A DNA stretch of 64,000 nt from Polytrichum commune (GCA_950295325.1 OX485805.1:42680758-42744757); one strand, 5' to 3'; counted from the first letter of the stretch, positions 51,401 through 62,063 are shown. Made by a program: numbers and translations. The notes: a model not told the origin generated them from the letters alone.

Positions 51401-54400
51401 CTATTAGATGAAGTTGTTGTTCATTATCCATACGCCTCAAAATAAGGTTTGTGACACTATTAGGCATGTGACACTAAATACTATAACTAGTGTAGTGGTT
51501 TTATTATCTATGATGATGGTAGATTTCAAATGACATTTATTGGTTCTATAGCCATCTAGTAGTAAGACCACACAATTCCCTTAGGGAGCTGGTAGTGCGC
51601 CTATAAGGTACTAAGGCCTTAAAGTGACCCTTCAAGAAGAAAAAAATCTACTTCAAGAAGGGTAAGTAGCTTGAAAAAAATTCAAAAAATTCCATAGATT
51701 TGTAAATCTATATAGACTCTCCAAAAATTGTCAATAAATAAATAAATTCATATGCAAGCTACAGTAATTCTCAAAGTCATCTTAAAGGAAAGAACCTTTT
51801 ACTCTCAACTAGGGGATTTATTGATGTTGGATTGCCAAGTGAGAATCATCACAAAATCAACCTTTTTGCAAGTTAGGATCTTTTATTTAATGAAAGTGTT
51901 GTCCCCCTTTTGTCAATCACTTCTTATACCTCCTCGTTAGGCGGATAGATCCCCAATTGGTCATTATGATTGGCCAAAATTGATGCTCTTTTAAAAACGC
52001 TCTTGCATACTTCTTACACAACTATTATGAATGGTCAAAGTGGTGTTATTATATTCTTAACGATGTATATGATTGATTGCTTATAACAATGACTTACTTA
52101 ATGACATTGTTGCACTCACTTATTGATGGCTTAAAATTCCAAAATAGGTGTCACCAAAGGGAAGGTGTTACTTTAAAGCCTCAGTACCTTAATGGCATAT
52201 TTCCTTTGCACATGTAAATAGTGCAGTAAATTGGAACTTGGAAAGCATGAGGATCATACCTGTGTTGGTGGTTTGAGGACTACAGCATTACCAGCAATGA
52301 GTGCTGGACCCATCTTTGATACAGCCAAGTTGACTGGGTAGTTGAATGGTGGAATGGCAAGCACAACTCCGAGTGGAATCTGGTTCAGGACAAATGAGAA
52401 AAAACAAATCCAAGTACACATGATATAGAGACCAACATATTTTCGCGTAATAAGATGAACATTTTCAGTTTTTGTGATAGGCAGGAAGTGTTTTGGAGTA
52501 CCTTAGATGAGAGACAATATTTGTTTCTGTCGTTTCCTGGAAACGGATCAGAAACCAAGAATTTACCCTCCGCTAAGATCCGGATGCCCTCCTCTGCTGT
52601 GTAGGATATAAGATCACCTGAGCGCACCACCTAGTGTTCCAAGCAGAATGTCAACTTTAATTCATGTCATTCCATCTCAATAGAAACTATAGCTTTTTTT
52701 CTTTGATGCTCTTAATGACACACAAATTCACAGACTAAGAAAAACTCAACTGATTTGTTACATTGACCTAGTCAAGTCTCTGCTGAAATATAATCTCAAC
52801 ATGGCTTCCTCTAACACCATACTGCTCTCAACAAGATGTCATCGGTGGTCTCTTCCAACACCACACCATTGTGGCCTCTTTGAAGATTATATTGACAATT
52901 CTCAACTAAATTTCACTCAGAAAATATATGAAGTGTATGTGTGAAGGGTTGGTATGGCTAGGAATGATTGGCATGCTACAGAGGAATAATAACTGATAAC
53001 TATCCTTTCTTACTAAGGTAGATGGGTCTTATACTTTTCCGTCTAGCCCAATTCTCCTAGGATATGCAACATGGGATAAGTATCAAATAATTACCAAATC
53101 CAAATGAAGGCCGTAGTCACTTTTCGGAGCTCATATGAATATCTAATTCATTATTAAAGTGAAGATTCTTATGCTCATTATATGGTCATATATATCCCCC
53201 TAATTATGTTGACTATTAAGCCTAGAATGGTTATCATAATTTGAGCACATAGTTTAATTTTATTTAAACACATGTCTTCTTGGTGTATATTCTTGAAGCC
53301 ATACTTAACCCCTAACCACTCAAACATAGAAGTCTGATTAAGAATTAGGCACGTCTACGTTACCATCTCCTATGCCCAGCCCCAAGTGGTGTTTCGACTC
53401 CTCTGGGCTTGACTAATGACAGTAGCTCCACATTAACTTACTGAAAGTGGTTCTCATTGAACTCCTTTTGGTCTCTATGTAACCTTTCGTCTACATTCCA
53501 TGAACTCTAAGTTGTTCCTCACATATTTGTGACAAATCTGAATGTATAAGGGACCCAATCCTCTATCAAATATGTCTGCGATGATAGCACTAATCTAGTT
53601 AGGTGAACACCTGAAATGATTGACATGGCTCAGATGAAGGCAAGGCTCAGCAAGCAAGTAAGGGATATTCAGATGAATAAGCAACCACAGTGAAAATCAA
53701 GAACTGCAGACTTAATAGAGATAGTAAGATTTCGTTTGAGTAGATAAAGAATGCAGTTATGAGATGCTTCTTGATCGATTAAAGACAAAGGGAAGCCAAT
53801 AAGATTGACTCAGTACCTCCACCACAGCATCTTTAAGAGCCTTCGCAACTTCTTTAACAAGGCAATCCGCTATTGGAGCCTTCTGTTCTTTCAAGATGGC
53901 AGCAGCCCTGTGCAGAGCTTCGGCTCTTTTCCAAAGCGGTGTTCTCGCCCAGACTTTCTGTGCACTTTTGGCGCTGTCCACACACCGGTTGACCTCTTCT
54001 TGTGTGCAAGCTGATTCACAGAAACAGATTTTTATAGGAGAAAGATCTAACTCACCAGACACAAATATCTGGAGACTTGGGTCATATCAAATTTAGAGAA
54101 TTTTAAAAGCATTCTAAGATCGTAAGGAATACTGATGGAACACTACTGACTGTATAACCTCTTTGTTTATACTTCTTGTTTGTCACCAATGATTAGTATA
54201 GAATGCTAACAAGCTCTAACTCTATGATTCCAGGCTGTAACTGTATGCAGGTGACACCATAATTTCGCAAAGATTTGTCCCTCCAGTAAGAGGACTTGAA
54301 GCCTCGAAATCCGTCAATACTCACGTAATCTTTGTATCATAACTCCCCGAACTCTCCTGACAGAGGTCCTTTCTATACTCTTGCTGCCTTTCGAGCATCC

Positions 54401-54893
54401 TAACTTGACGAATTCTATAATGTTAACGACCAGATTATCTATTCTCGGAGGTAAAAGTGCACCATATGCTGTGCGCGCAGACTGGAGCACTTTGACACTC
54501 TAAATCGGCTCAACAAATGTGTAAATGCAGATGTCTCCTGATAATTGTGAATTCGTGAATGAAATACACGTTTCAGGTAAATTATGGAGTCGGAATCCTG
54601 TGAAAGAAATAGGATCGCCGGCCTCCAGAACTTTAAGCAGTGGAAAAGTCGAACCGTTCAAGAAATCTGTAATTCACTTCAGTTACAAAAAAATACGACT
54701 CTACTTAAGCGATGCAGCTCCGAACGTATTCTACAAGCATCAATGTACCTTGCACTCGAAACAAAGGTTTACGGGTTGCTGGATTGGAGATGCTAACGGA
54801 CTGGCCAGAGCAGGAGCGCTTCCACTCGCCGTCCACATAATATTTGAAGACGTCTCCGTCAAGTATCTCCTTAAAGACGCCCTTCCCGGCCAT
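48439..54893 (-). CDS. GAPN: Non-phosphorylating NADP-dependent glyceraldehyde-3-phosphate dehydrogenase (10 exons)
   Basis: Cytosolic ALDH11-family enzyme (EC 1.2.1.9) oxidising glyceraldehyde-3-phosphate to 3-phosphoglycerate with NADP, a source of cytosolic NADPH. Exons in transcript order: 54893-54749, 54010-53817, 52630-52502, 52379-52260, 50691-50555, 50042-49884, 49603-49393, 49227-49060, 48932-48816, 48552-48439. All junctions are GT-AG and phases match; the product is 497 aa, like the ~496-aa plant enzymes. Motifs: IPPFNYP with oxyanion N169, LKPPTQ at the cofactor site, [16 protein letters not shown] with general base E265, SGQRCTAVK with catalytic C299, and WEEPFGP. It starts [19 protein letters not shown], as in plant orthologues, with no transit peptide. 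Introns 2 and 4 are long and carry repeats. It is intact. Confidence 0.97.
51157..51281. repeat. ~62-bp tandem duplication in GAPN intron 4
   Basis: The blocks CATTTTAGTATG(T/C)AAG, then GGAAGATATT and TTGAGCATAC, then AAGTGTCAT, occur twice in a row. Confidence 0.8.
53030..53345 (-). repeat. Dispersed repeat family A, copy 7 (long form), inside GAPN intron 2
   Basis: ATTACCAAATCCAAATGAAG, GAGCTCATATGAATATC, AATTATGTTGACTATTAAGC and CAAACATAGAAGTCTGATT align with the 46130-46480 copy in the same orientation. It is intronic and away from the splice sites. Confidence 0.7.
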
Positions 54894-55106
54894 GGTGCTA
54901 AGGCCGGCGGCGCCACAGCAACTACACCCCTGGCCCTTATTACTCGTCGTTTTGTTCGATTTCTAAATTTCCCAGGCTTCCGCCTTTTTTATTTTAGGTG
55001 AAAAATCACCTAACTTACTACACCTAGCTGCTCGCGGATGCCAGGGAAGCAACACCTATAGTTAATCGTCCTGATTAACAGACTTAACGGTATCTACCAC
55101 TACAAA
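54894..55106. promoter_or_regulatory. 213-bp gap between GAPN and a divergent ORF, possible shared promoter
   Basis: GAPN starts leftwards at 54893 and an ATG-initiated frame starts rightwards at 55107. The gap must contain the GAPN leader and promoter elements. No clear TATA box or known motif pair stands out. Confidence 0.35.
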
Positions 55107-55562
55107 ATGAGCTCAAATCATGCGATCTCGCTTAACTCGCATCACCGTGCTGCACATGTTCATCACATTCGCCATGATCGACGCAGTGATCACCACACTC
55201 TGTCGAATTCGCTTCGCCTCCGTCGTTCTCATTCAGATTGCGAAGAGATTTTGCCAAGAGGTGCGGGAGAGAGACAGAGACAGAGACAGAGCAGCGAATC
55301 GATTCGCTGCATTCACGATGATTTACTACACAAGAAATTCTTGACGGTGAGAAGCTTGAATTCTTCCTGGCAATCGGTGGCGCTGAGAAGGAAGGGGCGC
55401 ATTCCTGCATGTTCAAACGTTTCAGCGATTTCGCATGAAACGCCTTCAAACCCTTTCACACCATCCTTCCCATTAGATGATACCCGGATCGCGCATCCGG
55501 GTATGGCTCAAGCCAGTGTGCTATGGTGTACAGGTGAATGCATTCATAACATTATTAAGTAG
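55107..55562 (+). CDS. Unrecognised ORF, possibly the first exon of a divergent gene
   Basis: I do not recognise this 151-codon frame. It begins with a true ATG, is rich in His, Ser and Arg, and lies in DNA with higher GC than its right flank. The second half (VRSLNSSWQSVALRRKGR, then NPFTPSFPLDD) looks more protein-like than the His-rich start and resembles a plastid-targeting leader in composition. A possible donor, ACAG|GTGAAT, lies at 55531-55538. No downstream exon is recognisable before the AT-rich repeats after 55.6 kb, so it could be a gene start whose remainder lies elsewhere, a truncated copy, or the GAPN promoter read by chance. Confidence 0.3.
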   Translation: MSSNHAISLNSHHRAAHVHHIRHDRRSDHHTLSNSLRLRRSHSDCEEILPRGAGERQRQRQSSESIRCIHDDLLHKKFLTVRSLNSSWQSVALRRKGRIPACSNVSAISHETPSNPFTPSFPLDDTRIAHPGMAQASVLWCTGECIHNIIK

Positions 55563-56399
55563 TGTACATTCACGTGGCCCATGAGAATATAACCATGGGG
55601 TGCCCCAACCTAGTGCAAGGAGACTCATAATAAAATAGATGAGGCTAATGTGGACATCTCTAGCTTTGTGGAATTATCTAGCCGATGGAGTCGAGAATTA
55701 GAAGCTTGAGCATGTTAGTATTTACGAATTATGACCAAAGAATTTGAAATCAGAGTTCAAGAAGGTGTTGATCTAGGCTTTGGGAAGATTCTCTACTCTA
55801 ATCAAAGAATCTTTCAATGTTATGTAAGTAAACAACATCATTAAGTTTGATGCCAATATTGATTGTCTCATGTCTCTAGAGTGGTCACATGTAAGATAAA
55901 ATATTGCCAACTTTTTTTTCATTATAGAATATTCATAATACAAGTTGGTTGGCACCTCATAACCAAATGTTGCCTCCTAATTTGCCCAAGTTCCTGCATC
56001 CTAGTTTGCCAATCTCAGGCACAAAAATGAAACATGCCATAGTTTGATGGATTGCACTCTTCATTATGGAGGATGATGGGTGTAGTTTGACTATTATGAA
56101 GGTGATTAACCCAAATTTCATCAAGGCGGCAACTAAATCATCATGTATTACTCACTCACCAAATTAAAGCAATTGTACCACTAATTACAAGCCAAACATA
56201 GGTGTTCAATTAAGAAAACTAACCAAATTAGCCTCATCTACCTTAAGTCTGAATTTGCACTAGATTGGGGCATCCCATGGTTATATTCTCAAGGCTCACA
56301 TGACCAAATGCACCCTGCTTAGTAATGTTATGTGGAATGAATAATCAACCTAAATATTAAATAATGATATGAAAGAACATGTCTATGGGTTTCAAATTG
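55563..56399. other. Intergenic with partial family A copy
   Basis: AT-rich DNA. GCCAAACATAGGTGTTCAAT and AAGAAAACTAACC at about 56190-56225 are the end block of repeat family A (minus orientation, copy 8, partial). No gene is recognised. Confidence 0.45.
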
Positions 56400-56660
56400 T
56401 AATATTAGTCAATATTGATATTTTGGTGTTAGGTGGTATGTCAAGGTGAGAGAATCTTTGCATACCCTAGTTACTATTTGGGTCAATATCATTCTAAACC
56501 ATATTGATAGTATGATGGTTTTGCTTGGGTGTGATGTTTCTTGCACAATATATAACTGAATGACACTAAAATAAAAATATTGACCATCAAATACCAATAC
56601 CATATTGGTGTCAAAAAGTGTGAAATACTCATTATAGATACCCGGTATATATAATAAAGT
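56400..56660 (+). repeat. Dispersed repeat family C, copy 2
   Basis: GAGAGAATCTTTGCATACC, TAGTTACTATTTGGGTCAATA and CATCAAATACCAATACC parallel the copy at 6210-6530. Confidence 0.6.
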
Positions 56661-56834
56661 CAACATTGGTTCAATCTTTAAAATTCCAAGAGGTCCATTC
56701 CATGCGTGAAGATGTCATACATAAGGGTTTAAGATTCCTTCTTGATATATTTACCTTAAAAATATCTAAAGTGATCATGTGTAGAATTAGTATGATCATC
56801 ATATGTGCATTAATTAATTAGAAGATACATATAT

Positions 56835-56979
56835 GTAAATATGGTCATATATGACAATGGTGATTAGAATATTGTATTTGAGTCTATGTCATTTATATGG
56901 AGATTTGAGGTTTTGTAAATGACGTAGACTCAAATACAATATTTTTAACCACCATTGTCATATATATGACCATATTTAC
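56835..56979. repeat. Long near-perfect hairpin, ~61-bp arms, 20-base loop
   Basis: The left arm 56835-56895 and right arm 56916-56979 pair with few mismatches and one small indel. Shared blocks are GTAAATATGGTCATATAT, GACAATGGTG, ATATTGTATTTGAGTCTA and GTCATTTA. It is noncoding. Confidence 0.9.
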
Positions 56980-57584
56980 ACTACTTATTTATTGTTTGAT
57001 TAATTATTCTTGGCCTGACAAAGGCCACCAAAAAACCATCACAACAAAACTCAACTTCATTTTAAAAAATGGCAAGGACATTAAAAACCTCCTCCTTACG
57101 TTGCCGGGCTTCGAGCCCAAGCCCCCGACACCATAGTCCGCCAAGAGCCTAAGGCTAGTGTAAATGCAGCCTACAAAATTTGTGACTTAGCCTATAAAAT
57201 TTTGAAAGTGTAGGACAAAGAGCCTATGGACAATTTAAAAACATAGGATATCAACCTATGTGATAAAAAACATGTAGGAAATTTTGCCTACAAAGTTTTT
57301 AAAAGAGAGGATTTTAGCCATTCATCCTTCTTCAAATTGGGAAATTAGTTGACCTAAGTACATATCTTTAGGCTAATACTCGGGGCTCTTGGGTGGCACA
57401 TAGACGGATATCAATAATAGCCCTAACTCCCTTCCCGCCAATCTTTACAAATACCATTCATCACAACTCCTCTCTCATCAGCTCCTCTCTCTCTCTCTGT
57501 GAAGCATCTCTCTCTCTCTCTCTAATTCTTGAAATTTTGAAATAAAAAGCTCCAAATATACCCTTACGGGCTGCCCGCTAAAAT
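56980..57584. other. Intergenic, repeated CCTA(C/T)-AAAATTT motifs; possible left part of the hAT element
   Basis: Motifs such as CCTACAAAATTT, CCTATAAAATTTT and CCTACAAAGTTTTT recur (57170-57300). Related CCTAC/CCTATG motifs occur at 60110-60280, to the right of the hAT coding remnant. Such subterminal repeats are common in hAT elements, but I could not find matching TIRs or an 8-bp duplication. A (CT)n run lies at 57487-57522. Confidence 0.4.
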
Positions 57585-59396
57585 ATTTGGATATAGTACA
57601 CTGTATAAAAAGCCGTCGAGGATGGGCAAGTCTAGATGACCCACTGCCACATGAACCAACTGTCAGCCTCTCCGTAATTAGCGCCAGGAAGGGGGGACTG
57701 TCTACCTTCTAGAGTTCGGAGAAGGGACTCTTCTGAGATATGGCGATGCTGGGTCAAGAACTCTGCTAAACAGTGTCTCTTAATGAGAAGCCTAAAGATA
57801 GTTACAGGCAGCACACACTCTGTGACGAGCTCAGATGATAGCTGAGAGGCATAGAATAAACAGCAGAAAATTTCTCGAGAGAAACAGTATAGGCTTAGTT
57901 CCGAGTGTAATTGGCACAATCTGTTCACTCAGAGCTTCACTTGTTCAAGAATTTACAGCTACAGCAAGATGAGCAAGTCTAACTCATCCAAGGACGAGTT
58001 TAAGGTGTTATCTCATGCTTAGTATAACTACACTGAGTATACTCATGATGGTTAAAACACACATGAATTCTTGCTATATACAGAAAATGTGAATTAGCTG
58101 TAAGATTATGTATCAATCCTTCTAAACAAATATGTAGATGATGTTATATTTTACCTATTCCCAAGGAAGAGGAGTAGACTTGTTGACATCGATAACAAGT
58201 AAGAAGGTCCGTTTACACCTGTTGTACGCTCTACTAACTTTTCTTGTAATTGTGGGGAGCATGGGCACAGGTGAGGACCTCTTCTACAAGTGCTATGCAT
58301 CTTCCGAAGAATCGTCTACTCATAGCGATACCTCAAGGATTTTCTTCTTGAAATTCTTGAAATACGGAACAATGACTATGAGTCTTTCTTTTTTCTTTCG
58401 TGTTAAAAGACATTTACTATTCTCTACATTTTGATTGATATCGTACCTGCTATATGGTACTATGAACTTTCTGTGGTATGCATTTACTGCGGGACTATTT
58501 TGAACCTGTTCTTGCCTGTAAGAAGTTACCTCAGAGACTGACAGTAGTGTGCTATTCAAACAAGCTTATCTGTGGTTGCGGTGGATTACTGGAATTATCT
58601 TCAATACCGTAACCAGATGAGAGGTAGGTGGTCTCAGAATACGGGCACTGCGGAACAGATCCTAAGTCCCTATCTGAGTCCTTCTGGGAGTAAGATGCTA
58701 TATGCTACTTGGGCCATACAGGTGAAGTTTACTCATACTTGTTTGTGCTCTACGGTGTAGACACAAACTGCCGGAATAAAAAACCATTAAGACTAACAGG
58801 ATTGTGAATTCAGGAAGCAATCGGAACCATGCTTACTTTATTCTGTGCTTACTATATACACTGATTAATGTGCGGGATGGATCTACTAAAAAAAAGGGGG
58901 GAAGGATTATATACACATCTTTACACCCTATACTTACCGAATTTTATCTATCAACGAAACTTCGAAGAACAAATTACACCAAGACTTGTTACTGGACTGG
59001 GGTAAATTGGTATTCGGATAAATTGGTGAAAAGACAGACAGATGAAGGAGTACTACCGGTTTCTTTCTTTCTTTCTTTCTTTCTACTTAAATCGACAAAA
59101 AGGTTACCGGCCTGTGTCACAAGGTTGGCACCGCTGACCATGGCGAAGATGGATGACCATCTGAGACCGGGGGAGAACTATAAGGGTTATATTGTTATCT
59201 GGCCTACCATTATAAAACATTACTCGATGCGAACAGAAGGATATCCTTCTGGCACAGGAGTAGGAAAATGAGGAATGAATAATAAAATACCCACTGATTA
59301 TCAAGACCCTACTCTATTAGGGATGTATGTTGTCACTACATTACAATACTTAACTCTACCAGAGGGATAACATATCCTATCCTAACTAGACTATAA
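57585..59396. other. Anomalous block of higher GC content, origin unknown
   Basis: By rough line counts GC is about 44% here against about 30-35% in the flanks, with little of the A/T-run texture of the rest of the window. I recognise no protein, rRNA, tRNA or group II intron core in it. Composition and texture resemble plant mitochondrial intergenic DNA, so a nuclear mitochondrial insertion is one explanation; noncoding parts of a transposon are another. A (TTTC)n run lies at about 59060-59082. Confidence 0.45.
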
Positions 59397-59969
59397 TCAA
59401 GACAAGATTGGTCAGCTCTCTTCCTTCAAAGGCAAGTTGGCTTGAGTTCTTATGGAGTTGTGCAGTTGGATTTGCTTCTGAAACATTATGGAGAAGAAAA
59501 GCGTATTGGGGGCACAACATATCCTTCATTGGTAAATGTTGTAGCTTGTAAGCAAGAATTCTTTGCTTTCAAAGTGCAAGGTAGTTGTGAATGGAGTGAT
59601 CGTACCTTCGAGGATTTTTGGACATCTATAAGTTGGAGTCCTTCTTTGAAACTGAAATTTCCTAACCTACTAACGCTTGCCGACATTGCAAGATGCCAAT
59701 GTGTTAGTACTGCTACTTGTGAGAGAGCTTTCTCTGTGCAGAATAACATCAAGCAGAAGAAAATGAATCGAATGACAACAACACACTTGGATAGTGTGAT
59801 GCGGGTGGCGATTGAAGGACCAACCAAAAATTTTGAGTTTATTTTGGAGGAAGCTATATCTTTGTGGAAGGATTCAAGAAAGTTTCGATTCTTGTTTACT
59901 AATCCTGAGAAATATCTTGCAGGAAGAGTAGAGGTTGAATCAGAAGATGGTGAGGACTTTCACCCTTAA
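59397..59969 (+). pseudogene. hAT transposase C-terminal part with dimerisation domain
   Basis: The frame is open from 59397 to the stop at 59967-59969 and has no internal stop. It starts with SSYGVVQLDLLLKHYG and continues through KQEFFAFKVQ. The hAT dimerisation region follows: LLTLADIARCQCVSTATCER, AFSVQNNIKQKKMNRM and HLDSVMRVAIEGP. This is the ZNF862/KIAA1586-like group of hAT-derived proteins. A full protein of this group has several hundred more residues with a BED-type finger and the catalytic core; none is visible upstream, where the anomalous block begins. It is either a truncated transposon gene or the last exon of a domesticated one. Confidence 0.8.
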
Positions 59970-60029
59970 ACTCATTTGAATTTTAGCAACCTTTCATTAT
60001 AATCAACTCTTTAAAAAAGAGTTGGTTAA

Positions 60030-60084
60030 TCCTTGGCCTTCAAACGTGGTGAAGGGCTTAGCCAGGTTCAATTCCTGCCAAGGA
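60030..60084 (+). other. tRNA-like 55-nt fold just after the hAT remnant
   Basis: TCCTTGGC (60030-60037) pairs exactly with GCCAAGGA (60077-60084), like an acceptor stem. Just inside it CAGG-TTCAATT-CCTG has the size of a T arm with a 7-base loop and matches a Pol III B box. At 55 nt it lacks room for both other arms, so it is not a functional tRNA. It may be a SINE head or a degenerate tRNA. Confidence 0.5.
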
Positions 60085-61084
60085 TACCACTTAGTACTCA
60101 AATTTTGAATTTAAAGCCTACAACATTAAAAGATATGAAGGATTTTAACCTACTAAAAATTAGTTTTGAAGGCAATTGGCGGGTAACTTAAAAACTCAAA
60201 AGGTTTTCAACTTACAAAAATTTGATATTGTAGGATGCAACCTATGCCATGAGGGAAATAGCCTATGCCCTTTTTAAAGAGGTAGGCAATTAACCTCAAA
60301 AACTTCAAAAACTTTTCGGACACTGCCCGACACTCCAACCCATAGGTAAAAAAGGGAGAGGTAAGCCTCCCTCTAGGGTATTTAATAAACCTAGCGAGGT
60401 GATGTTACCTTCCCTCTTAGGATAGCAACCCCACCTCCCTGGGTCCATGTCTGTGAGTCTAACACCAACTCTCCATGTTGCTACCGCTATGTTGTCAAGC
60501 CTAGGGTTCCTCACAATGTGTACCCTCCGGTCAATGAAGTACCTCCCCCCCCCCATAATGGGGTTGAACATACCTCACTTATTGACACTTTCATTTACTC
60601 ATAGGTTACAAGTGCTAAATATGGATTCAACACTATAGACCAAATAAAATATCATCTAAATGCTTGCTAAGGGTTCATACAAATTTTCATGTATCACATA
60701 ATACATGTTGGACTAATGTAAATGATATTACATACATGTCTTTATAAAATTTGTGATTGGGTTCAAAAAATAATTATATTTATTTTTGACCTCATATATA
60801 ATCGAGGAATCCAACACCAAAGCAACTAAGCCACATTTAGAGAAATTTGCATAAAGAGCCATTGTTTATGCTTTCAGGCACATCTTGTGTTCAAAGGAAC
60901 AATATTACACATTAAAAATTGTGATTTTGGGGGAATGTAACATTTGAATATCATAATCTTTGAGAGCAAGATGTTGAACCCATATATTGAGTTTTTGAGA
61001 CACCAATCACAAATCAATTTTAAGATACAAACTCATCAGTCTGTTCTCAAAATTTAAAGCCAACAATGACTATCGGTGATCCAG
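60085..61084. other. Intergenic repeat debris, no gene
   Basis: The part 60110-60300 carries CCTA-type motifs shared with 57170-57300. The part 60320-60570 is GC-rich with a C run at 60543-60554 and may be a degraded Pol III-type repeat on the minus strand, though no tail or target duplication is visible. The rest is AT-rich. Confidence 0.4.
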
Positions 61085-61270
61085 TTATTTATCTTAATTG
61101 AACACCTATATTTGAGTGGTGTGTGATTTGGTGTGGATTCAAGAACGGACACCAAAAAACTACGTGTTTAAAAATGGTTGGATTATGTGTTCAAAACATA
61201 TTAACCATTCTAAGCTTAACAATCAACATGATTGGAAGGACCTATTCAATGAACAAATAAATCTTCATTC
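61085..61270 (+). repeat. Dispersed repeat family A, copy 9
   Basis: GAACACCTATATTTGAGTGG, TGTGTGATTTGGTGTGG, AACAATCAACATGATTGG and AAGGACCTATTC give the family order. It ends right at the snoRNA promoter region. Confidence 0.75.
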
Positions 61271-61279
61271 TTTTACCTT

Positions 61280-61590
61280 GGCCCAATCGTCTCCGTTTGG
61301 AAACCGGCGTTTTCGAACTCGTGTGGCCTCTCCTTCATTGTGGAGCTATTCGGCGCTCGTCCTCCTTCTAGGGTTTCTACCGTTCCACCGTTAGCCTATT
61401 TCAACCCTGCTCGCCTGCTTAGGACATCATCTTCTTTGCTCTTTTCATCGTTGAGTAGTCTTGGGCACGGTTTCTCATGTCACAATTTGTGTGTTGCGCA
61501 ATCGCAGCCTCCATGGGCGACCAGCCTGTTGTGCGTAGGTAACGGAGTGCTATGAATTCGTGAGCGTTTAGGGTTTTTTTTGTTAAGGCC
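61280..61590 (+). promoter_or_regulatory. Promoter region of the snoRNA cluster: site II and telo-boxes
   Basis: GGCCCA (61280-61285, the reverse of TGGGCC, a site II element) is followed by two telo-box motifs: TAGGGTTT at 61369-61376 and TTTAGGG at 61567-61573, about 20 bases before the first U14 copy. Site II plus telo-box pairs are characteristic of plant snoRNA-cluster and ribosomal-protein promoters. The second telo-box may lie inside the transcribed leader. Confidence 0.6.
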
Positions 61591-61710
61591 GTCCGTGATG
61601 ATAACCTAATAGGCTTGTTTCTCAAACATTCGCAGTGGCCACCTAAAGCTTTCGCCCTGCCGGGCTTGAGAGCTGATGCAGCTTCCAAACCTTCCTTGGA
61701 TATCTGAGAC
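61591..61710 (+). ncRNA. U14: U14 box C/D snoRNA, copy 1
   Basis: Nucleolar RNA needed for early 18S rRNA processing and a guide for one 2'-O-methylation in 18S rRNA. Box C GTGATGA is at 61595-61601 and box D CTGA at 61704-61707. Domain A, ACATTCGCAGT (from 61626), pairs with ACTGCGAATG near the 5' end of 18S. The guide just before box D, CCTTCCTTGGAT (61690-61701), is the exact complement of ATCCAAGGAAGG in 18S; the base five positions upstream of box D faces the first C of that AUCC, as in known U14 RNAs. GTC/GAC closes a short terminal stem. Spacing and both elements match yeast and vertebrate U14. It is separated by ~230 bp from copy 2. Confidence 0.92.
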
Positions 61711-61817
61711 ATTTTTCCACTGATCTCGGTTATATACGTTTCTTTGCGGTTCGATTACTTTTTTGTGTTCCGTGTGCTTGTTTCTGTGGAGATATCGGAT
61801 ATGAGGACACTTTCCCG

Positions 61818-61885
61818 GGATGATCGACGCTGATTCCAAAACTTTACATTTGAGTTCTTTCGAGCCAAGCCAGTATATCTGATCC
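61818..61885 (+). ncRNA. Candidate box C/D snoRNA between the U14 copies
   Basis: GGA closes with TCC around a box C-like TGATCGA (61821-61827, a variant of TGATGA) and a box D CTGA (61879-61882). It is 68 nt, a normal size. The guide before box D would be GCCAAGCCAGTATAT; I could not match it to an rRNA site from memory. A diverged copy lies at 62172-62239, in the same position relative to the next U14 unit, which suggests it belongs to the duplicated cassette. The imperfect box C lowers confidence. Confidence 0.45.
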
Positions 61886-61939
61886 TTTTCTGCCTAAGAA
61901 AATAGCGTTTATGATACGTGTATGAGATTTGTGTTCCCA

Positions 61940-62063
61940 AAGTCAGTGATGATAAGCTTCTAGGCTTGTTTCTCAAACATTCGCAGTGGCCGCCTAAAGC
62001 TTTCGCCCTGCCGGGCTTGAGAGCTAATGCAGCTTCCAAACCTTCCTTGGATATCTGAGACTT
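61940..62063 (+). ncRNA. U14: U14 box C/D snoRNA, copy 2
   Basis: Box C GTGATGA is at 61946-61952 and box D CTGA at 62055-62058, enclosed by a perfect 5-bp terminal stem AAGTC/GACTT (61940-61944 and 62059-62063). Domain A ACATTCGCAGT (from 61977) and the methylation guide CCTTCCTTGGAT before box D are unchanged from copy 1. The region between them differs at only a few places. With both rRNA-pairing elements and a better terminal stem than copy 1, it is probably functional. It is probably processed from a polycistronic Pol II transcript with its neighbours. Confidence 0.94.

Noticed and set aside
57055-60330. Exact borders of a complete hAT element around the coding remnant
   Set aside because: Similar CCTA-type motifs flank it on both sides, but I found no matching TIRs and no 8-bp duplication, so borders are not claimed.
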